Below are positions 1 through 11,600 of a DNA stretch of 64,000 nt, piece after piece. Numbering within the stretch: the first letter of the stretch is position 1; each line of letters starts with the position of its first letter. Location of the stretch: NCBI RefSeq assembly GCF_003712105.1, contig NZ_RHLG01000001.1, forward strand, positions 744,001 to 808,000, read 5' to 3'. The notes beneath the pieces are model-generated. The model was not told where the DNA came from and ran no database searches. It saw only the letters and a program-made list of their open reading frames with translations. Source of the DNA: Winogradskyella sp. GTDB lineage: Bacteria > Bacteroidota > Bacteroidia > Flavobacteriales > Flavobacteriaceae. A program made the translations under genes and the position numbers.

Positions 1-140
1 TTATTTTTTGAAAAAAGCTACAAACCAACTAAATACTTCAATAATAAATGAAGCTAAAACCTAAAGTTAAAATTGGCAATATTTCAGAACTTCTAATTAA
101 TATTCTTTATTTTTAAAATCTAAACTAACCCTTAATTCTC

Positions 141-3100
141 ATGCGTTTATTCACTTTTTTAGCAGTTGTACTACTGTCGTTTTTATCAATAGATATTTCT
201 TCTCAAAACTTTGACGAATCTCATTATGAAGGTCTAGAATATAGACTCGTAGGTCCATTTAGAGGTGGGCGAAGTGCAGCAGTAACTGGTGTGCCAAATC
301 AACCAAACCTATTTTACTTTGGAGCTACAGGTGGTGGTATTTGGAAAACAACCACTGGCGGCCGCCAATGGGAAAATATCTCTGATGGTTATTTTGGTGG
401 TAGTATAGGATCAATCGCTGTTTCTAAAAGCGATCCAAATGTTATTTATGTTGGTGGTGGTGAAAAAACGGTTAGAGGAAATGTATCATCAGGTTACGGT
501 ATGTGGAAGAGTGTTGATGCCGGAAAAACATGGACTGCATCGGGATTATCTAAATCTAGACATATTCCTAGAATAGCCATTCATCCAACTAATCATAATA
601 TAGTTTATGCTGGTGTTATGGGTAATATATATAAGCCAACTGAAGAACGTGGTGTATACAAAAGTACTGATGGTGGAAAAACATGGAAAAAAACTTTGTT
701 TGCCAATGCAAATGCAGGTGTAGTAGACTTAATTATTGATCCTACAAACCCTCGAATTTTATATGCATCTACTTGGAGAATTCAACGTACACCATACAGT
801 TTAAGTTCAGGTGGTGAAGGTTCAGCATTATGGAAAAGTACAGATAGTGGTGAAACTTGGACAGAAATTTCAACATCTAAAGGTTTCCCTGAAGGTATTC
901 TAGGTATTATTGGGGTTACAGTTTCTCCTGTAAATAACCAACGTATTTGGGCTATTGTTGAGAATAAAGATAAAGGTGGTTTATACCGCAGTGATAATGG
1001 CGGTGAAACTTGGACACAAGTTAATAGCGAAAGAAAGCTAAGACAACGTGCATGGTATTATACACGTGTTTATGCTGATACTAAAGATATTAATACTGTT
1101 TATGTCTTAAATGTAAGTTATCATAAAAGTACTGATGGAGGAAAAACATTTGGGAACTACCGAGCGCCTCATGGAGATCATCACGATTTATGGATAGCTC
1201 CAGAGAATCCTAATCGAATTATTATTGGTGATGATGGTGGAGCACAAGTAACTTATGATGGTGGCGAAACATGGAGTACCTATCGTAATCAACCGACTTC
1301 ACAGTTTTATCGTGTCACTACCGATAATGACTTTCCATATCGAATTTATGTCGCTCAACAAGATAATTCTACAATCAGAATTCCACACAGGACAGATGGT
1401 TTTTCAATCAGCGAAGACGATTGGGAAAGCACAGCTGGTGGTGAATCTGCACATATAGCTATTGACCCAGAAGACAATGACATTGTATATGGAGGAAGTT
1501 ATGATGGGTTTTTAACCAGAGTAAATCATAGAACAGGAACTGTGCGTGCCATTAATGTCTGGCCAGATAACCCAATGGGTCATGGGGCAGAAGGTATGAA
1601 ATATCGTTTTCAGTGGAATTTTCCTATAATTTTTTCTAAGCATAATCCGGATAGATTATATACCTTTTCTCAGCATGTTCATGTTACCGAAAACGAAGGC
1701 CAATCTTGGGAGATTATTAGCCCAGATTTAACACGCAATGACCCAGAAAAACTAAAATCTTCTGGAGGACCAATAACACAAGACAATACTTCAGTCGAAT
1801 ACTATTGTACCATTTTTGCAGCCCAAGAATCACCACTAAAAGAAGGTTTACTTTGGGTAGGTAGTGATGATGGCTTAGTGCATGTCTCTAAAGATGGAGG
1901 TCAGAACTGGGAAAATGTTACGCCTAAAGGAATGCCAGAATGGATGATGATTAATAGCATAGAGCCAAGTGCATTTGATGAAGGGACTTGTTATGTAGCT
2001 GGAACAAAATATAAAACTGGTGACTTTGCACCTTATTTATATAAAACTACCGATTACGGAAAGAGCTGGACAAAAATCACAAATGGTATTAACAATGAGC
2101 ATTTTACTAGAGTACTTCGAGAAGATCCCAAAAAGAAAGGGTTACTATATGCAGGTACCGAAACCGGAATGTATATTTCGTTTAATGATGGTAAAAATTG
2201 GAAACCATTTCAGTTGAACCTTCCAATTGTACCAATTACAGATTTAGCATTAAAAGACAATAATCTTATCGTTGCCACTCAAGGGCGAAGCCTTTGGATT
2301 ATTGATGATTTAACAGTGTTACATCAATTGTACAATTCTGATTTAAATCAAAAAAATATTCTCTTTAAACCAAAAGACACGTATAGAATGCGAGGTGGCA
2401 GTAGAAAAGGAAGTAAAACTACTGGGACTAATCATCCTAATGGTGTCATTACATATTTCAACTTAAAAGACTATAAAGAAGATGATAAGGTATCGCTAAC
2501 TTATTTTGATAAAAAGGGTGATACAATCAAAACTTTTTCTACAAAAGACAAAAAGAACAAACTCAAAGTAAAAAAAGGAGCTAATCAATTTGTTTGGAAT
2601 ATGACGTATGACGGCGCTGAACGATTAAAAGGAATGATTTTGTGGTGGGCTAGCTTAGATGGACCTAGAGCTGTTCCTGGAGAATATAAAGTTGAATTAA
2701 AGGTCAATGACGAAACCCAATCTCAAACTTTTACTGTCGTTGCTGATCCAAGAGCAGAAAGCACTTTAGCAGATATGCAAAATCAGTTTGCTTTTATTAA
2801 AGACGTGAATAAAACAATGGATAAGGCGCATAAGTCGATTAAAAAAATCAGGGCTGTTAATAAACAGCTTGGAGCATTTCAGAAGCAATATAAAGACGAT
2901 GAAGATGTAAAAGATTTAACTGCGAAAGCTAAGGCATTACAAGAACAACTTTCAGAAATTGAAAAGGCATTGTATCAGACAAAGAACAGAAGTGGACAAG
3001 ACCCATTAAATTTCCCAATCCGCTTAACTAACAAACTTGGACATCTAAACTCACTTGTTCGTATGGGTGATTTTGCACCAACTGCTCAAGATATTGCAGT

Positions 3101-3230
3101 AAAAGATGAACTAACAGGTAAGATTGAAGAACAGCTAAAACTATTTGATACTATTATTAGTGATGAGGTTAAAGCATTTAATGATGCTTTTAACACCAAG
3201 CAGTTAAACTATTTATTTGTTGAAGATTAA
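141..3230 (+). CDS. Secreted sortilin/VPS10-like BNR-repeat protein
   Basis: A 1029-residue exported protein with a signal peptide at residues 1-22 (hydrophobic core, then SSQN). Residues about 30-740 carry many Asp-box (BNR) motifs of the form S/T-x-D-x-G-x-T-W, for example KSVDAGKTW, KSTDGGKTW, KSTDSGETW and RSDNGGETW, which build one or two beta-propellers as in sortilin/VPS10 proteins. The last ~250 residues hold a beta-sandwich-like stretch and a Lys/Glu-rich helical, probably coiled-coil segment. Such proteins are often labelled glycosyl hydrolase, but I see no catalytic signature and do not assign an enzyme activity; ligand or peptide binding at the cell surface is equally possible. 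hemJ follows after 2 bases, so the two are probably cotranscribed. Confidence 0.85.
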   Translation: MRLFTFLAVVLLSFLSIDISSQNFDESHYEGLEYRLVGPFRGGRSAAVTGVPNQPNLFYFGATGGGIWKTTTGGRQWENISDGYFGGSIGSIAVSKSDPNVIYVGGGEKTVRGNVSSGYGMWKSVDAGKTWTASGLSKSRHIPRIAIHPTNHNIVYAGVMGNIYKPTEERGVYKSTDGGKTWKKTLFANANAGVVDLIIDPTNPRILYASTWRIQRTPYSLSSGGEGSALWKSTDSGETWTEISTSKGFPEGILGIIGVTVSPVNNQRIWAIVENKDKGGLYRSDNGGETWTQVNSERKLRQRAWYYTRVYADTKDINTVYVLNVSYHKSTDGGKTFGNYRAPHGDHHDLWIAPENPNRIIIGDDGGAQVTYDGGETWSTYRNQPTSQFYRVTTDNDFPYRIYVAQQDNSTIRIPHRTDGFSISEDDWESTAGGESAHIAIDPEDNDIVYGGSYDGFLTRVNHRTGTVRAINVWPDNPMGHGAEGMKYRFQWNFPIIFSKHNPDRLYTFSQHVHVTENEGQSWEIISPDLTRNDPEKLKSSGGPITQDNTSVEYYCTIFAAQESPLKEGLLWVGSDDGLVHVSKDGGQNWENVTPKGMPEWMMINSIEPSAFDEGTCYVAGTKYKTGDFAPYLYKTTDYGKSWTKITNGINNEHFTRVLREDPKKKGLLYAGTETGMYISFNDGKNWKPFQLNLPIVPITDLALKDNNLIVATQGRSLWIIDDLTVLHQLYNSDLNQKNILFKPKDTYRMRGGSRKGSKTTGTNHPNGVITYFNLKDYKEDDKVSLTYFDKKGDTIKTFSTKDKKNKLKVKKGANQFVWNMTYDGAERLKGMILWWASLDGPRAVPGEYKVELKVNDETQSQTFTVVADPRAESTLADMQNQFAFIKDVNKTMDKAHKSIKKIRAVNKQLGAFQKQYKDDEDVKDLTAKAKALQEQLSEIEKALYQTKNRSGQDPLNFPIRLTNKLGHLNSLVRMGDFAPTAQDIAVKDELTGKIEEQLKLFDTIISDEVKAFNDAFNTKQLNYLFVED

Positions 3231-3232
3231 TA

Positions 3233-3784
3233 ATGGCAGAATACTATTATTATTTTAAGTCACTACATCTCATTTTTGTGGTAACTTGGTTTGCAGGATT
3301 ATTTTATATACCTAGGTTATTTGTATATCAAATAGAAGCCTATCATAAGCCGTCGCCAGAAAAGGAAATTTTAGGCAAACAACTTAAATTAATGGCTAAG
3401 CGCTTATGGTTTATAATCACATGGCCATCAAGTATTTTGGCGACATTATTTGCAATTATTCTTGTTTATATAAGACCATTTTATCTCACTGACGCATGGA
3501 TGCACGTGAAGCTTACTTTTGTTTTGCTTCTTATTATTTATCAAATAAAAACTCATATATACTACAAACAATTACAGAAAGATATTGTAAAAAAGTCATC
3601 CAATTTTATGCGTATTTGGAATGAAGGCGCAACATTTATTTTATTCGCTGTTGTTTTTCTGGTGGTGCTTAAAAATGCACTTAATTGGATTTTTGGAGTT
3701 ATAGGGATTTTTGTTTTAGCAGTACTACTAATGTTAGGCTTTAGAATCTACAAAAACATAAGAGCAAAAAACCCAGATGCCTAA
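3233..3784 (+). CDS. hemJ: Protoporphyrinogen IX oxidase HemJ-like membrane protein
   Basis: A 183-residue integral membrane protein with about five hydrophobic segments. The N-terminus YYFKSLHLIFVVTWFAGLF is typical of the HemJ/CopD-like family, in which the conserved His (here H12) in the first helix binds heme. HemJ oxidises protoporphyrinogen IX to protoporphyrin IX in heme synthesis in organisms that lack HemG or HemY. It starts 2 bases after the BNR protein. The family assignment rests on the first-helix motif and overall length; databases sometimes call it CopD family. The C-terminal helix and basic tail (KNIRAKNPDA) suggest a cytoplasmic end. Confidence 0.8.
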   Translation: MAEYYYYFKSLHLIFVVTWFAGLFYIPRLFVYQIEAYHKPSPEKEILGKQLKLMAKRLWFIITWPSSILATLFAIILVYIRPFYLTDAWMHVKLTFVLLLIIYQIKTHIYYKQLQKDIVKKSSNFMRIWNEGATFILFAVVFLVVLKNALNWIFGVIGIFVLAVLLMLGFRIYKNIRAKNPDA

Positions 3785-3843
3785 ACTACATTTTGGAGCG
3801 ATTATTGTTATATTGATGAGCAATTAGTGCGGATTAATTTTTA

Positions 3844-5298
3844 ATGAAACTAAAAAAACTCTCATTACGTTCAAGGATTTTTATTGCAATGATACTACTG
3901 GTATTATTAGCTTCGATATTAATCGCTGCAGTTACAATATATCAATATCATGAAGAGGCAAGAGACTATCACCGCGAGCGTTTAGAGCGTAAAGAATCTG
4001 CCATACGAAGAAGTATAGATCATGTACTTGACGAAACATCTTTTGAAGTAATTACTGAAAAAATCCCGTTTATTTTTAAAGATGAAATCTTCAGTATTGC
4101 TAACATTCATGGGCTTCAGATTAATTTATACGATTTAGACGGACAATTATTAACCTCTTCAAAAGCTACGCTTCAAAGAGATACATTAGACCAATGTCTA
4201 AGTGCTGAGGTTTTAAATCAAATATCTAACACAGTAGAACACCGTTACGTTATTAAAAACGAAACTAACGGTAAAGTTTTTCAGTCGTCATATTCGTTTA
4301 TAACAGATGAGAAATTTAAAAACATAGCTATACTTAATGTGCCATATCTTCAAGATGATGACATTTTTGATCGCGAACTCAAAGAGTTTTTATTACGATT
4401 AAGTTTTGCGTATTTGGCAATGATTTTAGCGGCGATTGTATTTGCCTATTTCATTTCAAAATACATAACAAAATCACTTAAAACCATAAGTGACAAAATG
4501 AATGAAACTAGACTAGAAAAACGTAATAAAAAGATACAAATAGAATCTTCTAGCGAAGAAATTGCTGCACTTGTTAAATCGTATAATAGCATGATTGATG
4601 AGCTCGAAGAAAGTGCCGTGCAATTGGCAAGAAGTGAGCGCGAACAAGCCTGGCGTGAAATGGCAAAACAAGTAGCTCACGAAATAAAAAATCCGCTAAC
4701 GCCAATGCGATTGAGTGTGCAGAGTTTTCAACGTAAGTTCGACCCTGAAGACCCAAATATAGACCAAAAAGTTAGTGAGTATAGCAATACGCTTATTCAG
4801 CAAATAGATATGATGAGTTCTATAGCTTCGGCATTTTCAAATTTTGCAAAAATGCCTGCACAACAAAACGAACAACTTAATGTAGTGCAAATTGTAAAAT
4901 TAGCCCTTGATATTTTTAATGAACACTATATATCTTTTGAGTCTGATGAGAAGGAAATCATTGCTAATTTTGATAGAACTCAGCTTATACGTGTAGTAAC
5001 TAACTTAGTTAAAAATGGTATCCAAGCTATTACAGACGAAGTTGAAAATCCTAAAATCGAGGTAAAAGTTTTTACGAATAACGAGAATGTAAATATTACG
5101 GTTTCTGACAATGGTACAGGTATAACTGACGAAAATAAACCAAAAGTTTTTGAGCCAAAATTCACCACCAAAACTAGCGGAATGGGATTAGGTCTAGCCA
5201 TGGTAAAAAACATTGTTGAAACTTACAATGGTAGCATTATGTTTACTTCAGAATACGGAAAAGGTACTATCTTTACGGTGACTTTTCCTAAACAATAA
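3844..5298 (+). CDS. NtrY-like sensor histidine kinase
   Basis: A 484-residue membrane kinase. A first transmembrane helix (about 12-34) and a second (about 184-204) enclose an extracytoplasmic sensor of ~150 residues. A HAMP linker (about 205-258) follows. The H-box AHEIKNPLTPMRLSVQ has the phospho-acceptor at His279, with N-box NLVKNGIQAI, G1 box SDNGTGI and G2 box SGMGLGLAMV of the HATPase domain. The REQAWREMAKQVAHEIKNPLTP context is that of the NtrY/nitrogen-type kinases. No response regulator lies next to it in this window, so it is an orphan here or has a partner upstream of the window. A crotonase gene begins 6 bases downstream and may share its transcript. Confidence 0.9.
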   Translation: MKLKKLSLRSRIFIAMILLVLLASILIAAVTIYQYHEEARDYHRERLERKESAIRRSIDHVLDETSFEVITEKIPFIFKDEIFSIANIHGLQINLYDLDGQLLTSSKATLQRDTLDQCLSAEVLNQISNTVEHRYVIKNETNGKVFQSSYSFITDEKFKNIAILNVPYLQDDDIFDRELKEFLLRLSFAYLAMILAAIVFAYFISKYITKSLKTISDKMNETRLEKRNKKIQIESSSEEIAALVKSYNSMIDELEESAVQLARSEREQAWREMAKQVAHEIKNPLTPMRLSVQSFQRKFDPEDPNIDQKVSEYSNTLIQQIDMMSSIASAFSNFAKMPAQQNEQLNVVQIVKLALDIFNEHYISFESDEKEIIANFDRTQLIRVVTNLVKNGIQAITDEVENPKIEVKVFTNNENVNITVSDNGTGITDENKPKVFEPKFTTKTSGMGLGLAMVKNIVETYNGSIMFTSEYGKGTIFTVTFPKQ

Positions 5299-5304
5299 AA
5301 GACT

Positions 5305-6087
5305 ATGTCATACCAAAACATCCTTTCGGAATATTCTAACGGAATTACAATAATTACAGTTAATAGACCTGAAAAATTAAATGCTTTGAATAAAAGCACT
5401 ATAAACGAACTGCACAATGCCTTAACTAAGGCAAAACAGGATAAAGATGTCAAAGTAATTATATTAACGGGCAGCGGCAATAAAGCTTTTGTAGCTGGAG
5501 CAGACATCAGTGAATTTTCGGATTATGATGTAAAACGAGGTGCAGAATTAGCACAAGTCGGACAAAAAATATTATTCGATTATATCGAAAATTTAGGTAC
5601 ACCAGTTATTGCAGCAGTTAATGGCTTTGCTTTAGGTGGCGGATTAGAATTAGCAATGGCTTGTCATTTTAGAATAGCTAGTAATAATGCTAAAATGGGA
5701 TTACCAGAAGTATCACTTGGTGTAATTCCTGGTTATGGCGGTACACAGCGCCTACCTCAATTGGTTGGTAAGGGCAGAGCTATGGAAATGGTTATGACTG
5801 CTGGTATGATTGATGCCAATCAGGCTTTAAACTATGGATTAGTAAATCATGTTGTAGAACAAGATGAGTTGGCCAATTTTTGTATTGGTATAGCGCAAAA
5901 AATAATGCGCAACTCTTCTGTTGCCATTTCTCAAGCTATAAGTGCTATTAATGCAAACTTTAAAGATGGTGTTAATGGTTATGAAAAAGAAATTGAAGCC
6001 TTTGGCAATTGTTTTGGTACAGAAGACTTTAAAGAGGGCACTACAGCTTTCTTAGAAAAGCGGAAAGCAAATTTTCCGGGGAAGTAG
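5305..6087 (+). CDS. Enoyl-CoA hydratase/isomerase (crotonase family)
   Basis: A 260-residue soluble enzyme of full crotonase length. The oxyanion-hole segment AGADISEF and the signature NGFALGGGLELAMACHFRIAS are present. Both catalytic glutamates of true hydratases appear to be kept, one in GGGLELAM and one in LPEVSLGVIPGYGGTQRL, which favours hydratase rather than only isomerase activity. It would add water to trans-2-enoyl-CoA in fatty-acid or amino-acid catabolism. It follows the histidine kinase by 6 bases. No other beta-oxidation gene is nearby, so its substrate cannot be told from context. Confidence 0.9.
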   Translation: MSYQNILSEYSNGITIITVNRPEKLNALNKSTINELHNALTKAKQDKDVKVIILTGSGNKAFVAGADISEFSDYDVKRGAELAQVGQKILFDYIENLGTPVIAAVNGFALGGGLELAMACHFRIASNNAKMGLPEVSLGVIPGYGGTQRLPQLVGKGRAMEMVMTAGMIDANQALNYGLVNHVVEQDELANFCIGIAQKIMRNSSVAISQAISAINANFKDGVNGYEKEIEAFGNCFGTEDFKEGTTAFLEKRKANFPGK

Positions 6088-6206
6088 AATATTTTACGCG
6101 TAAATTTCTCACAAAATTTGTTCAAAACCTTTTAAGAAATTAACAATTTCAAGAGCAAATTACATTTAATTTTATAGGTCCATCTCTTTTGGGTTTTAAG
6201 ATAAAT

Positions 6207-7283
6207 ATGGGTCAAAATTTTGCTATAAAAGGTCGTGGTGCGCAACGCAATGTACACAATCGTTTTTTCGAATTGTCGTACGAAATGCGTGATGATTTTT
6301 TAGAATATTGCAGAGTAGAAGGTGAAGTAGCTGATAAAAACAAAACACAGTATCTCAATGTTTTTCCAAAAACCATAGTCAATAAAGTAACGAGTCCAGA
6401 TGTTGGTATGGCCTATTCCATGAATATGTATCAAGGCTGCGAACATGGCTGTGTTTATTGTTATGCGCGCAACAGTCACGAATATTGGGGCTACAGTGCT
6501 GGCTTAGATTTTGAACGAAAAATTCTTGTAAAAAAGGATGCACCGAAACTACTTGAAAAACACCTCAAAAAGAAAAGCTGGACAGCACATCCTATTGTCA
6601 TGTCTGGTAATACAGATTGTTATCAACCAGCGGAAAATAAGTTTCAACTAACCAGACAATGTTTAGAAGTGTTTTTAAAATACAAACACCCAACAGGTAT
6701 CATAACAAAGAATAGTTTAATTCTTAGAGACTTAGATTTACTCAAAGAATTAGCAAAAGACAATTTAATAGCAGTTAATGTATCTATTACATCATTATCA
6801 GAAGACACAAGGCGCATTGTAGAACCAAGAACAGCATCTATTAAAAAGCGATTAGAGACTGTAAAAGCGCTAACTGAAAATGGTATACCGGTAAATGTGA
6901 TGATAGCACCTATTATTCCATCAATTAATAGCCACGAGATATTACCTTTAGCCAAGAAAGTGTCCGATTTAGGCGCCTTGAGTATAGCACATACAATAGT
7001 AAGATTAAATGGAGCGATTGGTGAAATTTTCACAGATTGGATTAAAAAAACAATGCCAGATAGAGCAGATAAGGTATTACATCAAATCGAAGAATGCCAT
7101 GGTGGTACACTTTACGAAAGTAGATTTGGTGTTAGGATGAGAGGCGAAGGACATATTGCTCAGCAAATAAATGATACGGTGCGACTGGCAAGACTTAAAT
7201 ACTTTAAGCATAAATCAATGCCAAAACTTAACACTACATTGCACGAGCAATACAAAGACGGTCAGTTAAAACTGTTTTCGTAA
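6207..7283 (+). CDS. PA0069-type radical SAM protein
   Basis: A radical SAM protein of 358 residues from the ATG chosen here; a TTG 18 bases upstream is also in frame, but the ATG (MGQNFAIKGRGAQRN) fits the family start better. The cluster motif CEHGCVYCYAR (C-x3-C-x2-C) would bind the 4Fe-4S cluster that cleaves S-adenosylmethionine. The surrounding YQGCEHGCVYCYARNSHEYWG is characteristic of the PA0069/SplB-like group, which is related to spore photoproduct lyase, but its substrate is unknown to me. It has its own upstream gap of ~120 bases and ends before the haloperoxidase lipoprotein. Confidence 0.85.
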   Translation: MGQNFAIKGRGAQRNVHNRFFELSYEMRDDFLEYCRVEGEVADKNKTQYLNVFPKTIVNKVTSPDVGMAYSMNMYQGCEHGCVYCYARNSHEYWGYSAGLDFERKILVKKDAPKLLEKHLKKKSWTAHPIVMSGNTDCYQPAENKFQLTRQCLEVFLKYKHPTGIITKNSLILRDLDLLKELAKDNLIAVNVSITSLSEDTRRIVEPRTASIKKRLETVKALTENGIPVNVMIAPIIPSINSHEILPLAKKVSDLGALSIAHTIVRLNGAIGEIFTDWIKKTMPDRADKVLHQIEECHGGTLYESRFGVRMRGEGHIAQQINDTVRLARLKYFKHKSMPKLNTTLHEQYKDGQLKLFS

Positions 7284-7347
7284 GGATTGGTATAAGACTT
7301 GAATATTATAGAGATTTGAGTATATTTAATACTCTAATTTCTAACTT

Positions 7348-8658
7348 ATGAAACCAAGATTCACGATAATATTAACATTACTTTTTATGGTTTCTTGTAA
7401 AGAAGCAATAAAATCTAATGCAATTGTTTTTACTACTTCAGACTTAAACTATGCGAATACTGTTTTGCTAGAAGCTGTAATGGAAGATGCTTTCTCACCA
7501 CCTGTTGCTAGTCGTATTTATGCCTATTCTCATTTAGCACATTATACAACTTTACAAAGTTTGCGTCAGGACAGTCTTATTAATATTACGAATAAAGTCA
7601 ATGGATTAGAGAAATTTAATATGTCAATAGAAGATAATGTTAACCCTGAGTTGTCGGCATTATTAGCATTTTCTAATATTGGAAAGAAGCTTATTTATTC
7701 TGAGCAGTTTTTTGAGCAATTGGCAGATACATTACGAATTAGAGCAACACAATTAGGATTGTCTGAGGCAGTTATTAAAAACTCACAAGCATATGCCGAT
7801 AAAGTCTCGAACGAATTAGCAATCTGGGTGGATAAAGATATGTATATCGAAACAAGAACCTATCCTCGATTTACAAGCACTAAAAAACCCGAAAACTGGA
7901 GAGAAACACCACCAGATTATTTACCAGGCTTAGAACCGCATTGGGACAAGATTAGACCAATAGTAATAGATAGTGCTAACGTATTTGACTACAAACCATT
8001 ACCTGAGTATAGCACAGATAAGGATTCAGAATTCTATAAGATGGTAGATGAAGTATACCAAGAATCTAAAAATACAACTGAAGAAAAACAGAAGATAGCT
8101 TGGTTTTGGGATTGTAATCCTATTATGACTGTACATAAAGGTCATATGGTAACCACAATTCATAAGTTTACACCACCGGGCCATTGGTTAAATATTGTTA
8201 ATCAAATAACTAGAAAAGAAGACGCTAATTATTTTAAGACGTCTAAGGCATATACATTAACCTCAATGGCAATGTTTGATGCTATTATCGCGGCGTGGCA
8301 TGTAAAATATAAAACAGATTTGGTGCGTCCCGTAACCTTTATTCAAGAAAACGTTGATGTAGAGTGGACACCAGTTTTACAAACACCGCCTTTCCCAGAA
8401 TATACAAGTGGACACAGTGCAACATCAGCCTCTGCAGCAGAAATCTTAACGTTTATATTTGGTGATAATTATGAGTTTACAGACAATACACAATTGCGTT
8501 TTGGGTTAGAAGAACGTACATTTAAATCTTTTAGAGCTGCTGCAAACCAAGTGAATTTGAGTCGTTTTTACGGCGGTATTCATTACATGCAAGGTGTTGA
8601 AGAAGGCGCTAGGCAAGGTCGTGGGATTGCCAACCTAATTTTAAAGAAATTATTATAA
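7348..8658 (+). CDS. Vanadium-dependent haloperoxidase-type lipoprotein (PAP2 fold)
   Basis: A 436-residue protein with a lipoprotein signal (LLFMVSCKEA, lipidated Cys at about residue 17). The C-terminal PAP2/haloperoxidase core has the expected active-site set: K and R in WHVKYKTDLVRPVTF, S-G-H in PPFPEYTSGHSATSAS, and R-x5-H in SRFYGGIHY, the spacing seen for vanadate binding in vanadium haloperoxidases. It could be a halide peroxidase or an acid phosphatase of the same fold; sequence alone does not decide. It is followed after 6 bases by a large FG-GAP/UnbV lipoprotein, a pairing that suggests a shared surface function. Confidence 0.85.
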   Translation: MKPRFTIILTLLFMVSCKEAIKSNAIVFTTSDLNYANTVLLEAVMEDAFSPPVASRIYAYSHLAHYTTLQSLRQDSLINITNKVNGLEKFNMSIEDNVNPELSALLAFSNIGKKLIYSEQFFEQLADTLRIRATQLGLSEAVIKNSQAYADKVSNELAIWVDKDMYIETRTYPRFTSTKKPENWRETPPDYLPGLEPHWDKIRPIVIDSANVFDYKPLPEYSTDKDSEFYKMVDEVYQESKNTTEEKQKIAWFWDCNPIMTVHKGHMVTTIHKFTPPGHWLNIVNQITRKEDANYFKTSKAYTLTSMAMFDAIIAAWHVKYKTDLVRPVTFIQENVDVEWTPVLQTPPFPEYTSGHSATSASAAEILTFIFGDNYEFTDNTQLRFGLEERTFKSFRAAANQVNLSRFYGGIHYMQGVEEGARQGRGIANLILKKLL

Positions 8659-8664
8659 AATCAT

Positions 8665-11600
8665 ATGAAGATTATAAAATACTTGAGTTTTTTAGCTGTT
8701 ATTTTAATCTTTTTCACTTGTAAAAATGATTCAGAAAAAACACCGATTGAAAATGAAAGCGCTGAATCTGAAAATTCGAAATATAATGGGCCAACATTAT
8801 TTTCATATTTAGATCCATCAGTTACAAACATAGATTTTAATAATCAACTTGTCGAGAAAGACAATTTTAACATTATTCTTTATGAGTATATGTATAATGG
8901 TGGTGGTGTTGCAATTGGAGACATCAATAACGATGGTTTAGATGACATTTATTTTTCAGGAAATACGGTTAGTAATAAGCTCTATTTAAATTTGGGTGAT
9001 TTTAAATTTAAAGATATTACAGAATCTGCTAATGTAAATGGAGGTGAAGGCTTTAAAACAGGCGTAACGATGGCAGACATTAATAACGATGGTTTTTTGG
9101 ATATCTATGTTTGCAAATCCACCGCTCCCAAAATAGAAAATCGAAAGAACTTAGTGTATATTAATAATGGCGACGAAACTTTTACTGAAAAAGGGGAAGT
9201 GTTAGGTTTGGCGGATTCTAGATATTCTGTTCAGGCGTATTTCTTTGATTCTGATGGGGACAATGACTTAGATGTATATGTACTTAATCATTCTTATAAC
9301 CTTAAAGAAGCAAACACCATTTTACTTGAAAAAAATGAAAAAGGTGAAATAGTACCTGCTATTCCCAAAGATTTTACGTATCTCTCTAATCGTTTGTATA
9401 TTAATAATGGCGACAAATTCACGGACCAATCACAAAAAGCAGGAATCTTAAATGATGCATTTAGTTTAAGTGCTGTCATAGGAGATTTTAACAACGATTT
9501 TAAACCAGATATATATGTCTGCAATGATTATGCTAAACCAGATAGATTGCTCATTAATAAAGGAAATAATAGGTTTGAGGATGAAATAGAAAGCTACTTT
9601 AGTCATACTTCATTTTCTTCGATGGGATCAGATTTTGCCGATTTAAATAATAATGGATATCAGGATTTATTAACCTTAGACATGGCACCAAATAAAAATT
9701 ATCGTCGTAAAATGATGATAATGATGCAAAATTATGACAAGTTTGAAAAAATGGTGAGTCATAACTACGGTGCACAATATGCAGCAAACATTCTTAATAT
9801 TAATAATGGTAATGAAACGTTCTCAGATTTTTCTTTTTTAAATAATGTTGCACAAACTGAGTGGAGTTGGTCTGTACTTTTGGCCGATTTTAATAACGAC
9901 GGACTAAAGGATGTACACATCACAAACGGATATATGCGTGATATCACTAATAAGGATTATGCTAGGTATAGAATGGATGAGCTTCAGAAAAAACTAAATC
10001 TAAAACAGATAACGCTTAAACAGTGGGTTGAAGAAATACCAAGTGAACCCGTAACAGCGTTTTTATTTAAGAATGAAGGCAATAATAATTTCAAAGACTA
10101 TTCTGAAAATTGGGATAGTGGTAAACCTACATTTTCAAATGGCTCTGCATATGTAGATTTAAATAATGATGGTTACTTAGACCTTGTGGTTAATAATATT
10201 AATGAATCTCCGTTTATCATGAAAAATAACGGGAAGCAAATAGCCGAGAATAATTTTATATCTGTTGGTTTCCAATTTCAAAAAAATAAAATAGCCACTG
10301 GTACAATTGGTAAACTAACGTTGTCAAATGGAACTGTTTTAACAGAAGTGTATAATCCTACTAGAGGGTTCTTATCATCTTCTCATCATAAATTACACTA
10401 TGGAATTAAAAAGGGGTTAGTTGCTGAAAAATTAGAAATTATCTGGCCAGATAAAAAAACACAAATCATCGAAACCCCTGAATTAAACACAACAATTTTA
10501 TTAGACTATAAACCCACTTCAAACTATATTGCTGAAACCGAAAAGAATCTTTATTTCGAAGATAAAACAGATGTTTTAGGTAAAGGATTTTCCCATACTG
10601 AAAATGAGTTTATAGATTTTAAGCGTGAACCCTTACTACATCATAAGTATAGTGAAGAAGGTCCTGCTGTTACAATTGCCGATGTTAATGGTGATGGATT
10701 AGACGATGTATATCTTGGCGGAGCAAAAGATTTTCCTGGAAAACTGTTTTTACAAAATACTTCAGGCTCATTCGACTACAAATATTTGCAAAGCTTTGAG
10801 ATTGACAAAACTCATGAAGACACGGATGCAGAGTTTTTTGATGCCAACAAAGATGGTAATATAGATTTGTATGTTGTTAGTGGAGGAAATGAAAACAGAG
10901 CTAACGCTCAAACTTACCTAGATCGACTCTATTTGGGTGATGGGAAAGGAAATTTTACCCGAATACGAAATGCATTACCAGAAATCTACACGAGTGGTTC
11001 TGTGATAAAAATACATGATATTGATGGTGATGGTCAAGAAGATGTATTTATTGGTTCAAGGGTTGTTCCTGGGCGTTATCCACAAACGCCAAGAAGCTAT
11101 ATTTTAAAAAATGAAAATGGCATGTTCAAAGACGTAACTTCCCAATGGGCAAGGACAATATCGTCGGTTGGCATGGTGACTGATGCTGAGTTTGGAGACA
11201 TAGATAATGACGGGATTAACGAATTAATAGTTGCTGGAGAATGGATGCCAGTTTCTATATTCAAATTTGAAAATGGCACTTATGTGAATAAGACCAAAGA
11301 TTACGGATTAGACGAAAAAATTGGTTGGTGGAACGCCATTAGTATTGCTGATATTAATGGCGATGGTTTTAAAGATATTTTGGCAGGCAACTTGGGGCTT
11401 AATAGTATTTTTAAAGCTACGGATAGCGAGCCTACGCAATTATATTACAAGGACTTTGATGGTAATGGTAGTATGGACGCCGTAATTACTACTTATATTG
11501 AAGGTGTTAGTTATCCGCTTCATAATCGTGATCGAATGTTAGACCAGATGGTAATGCTTAAAAAACGGTTTACACGTTATGCACCTTATGCTAATGCTAC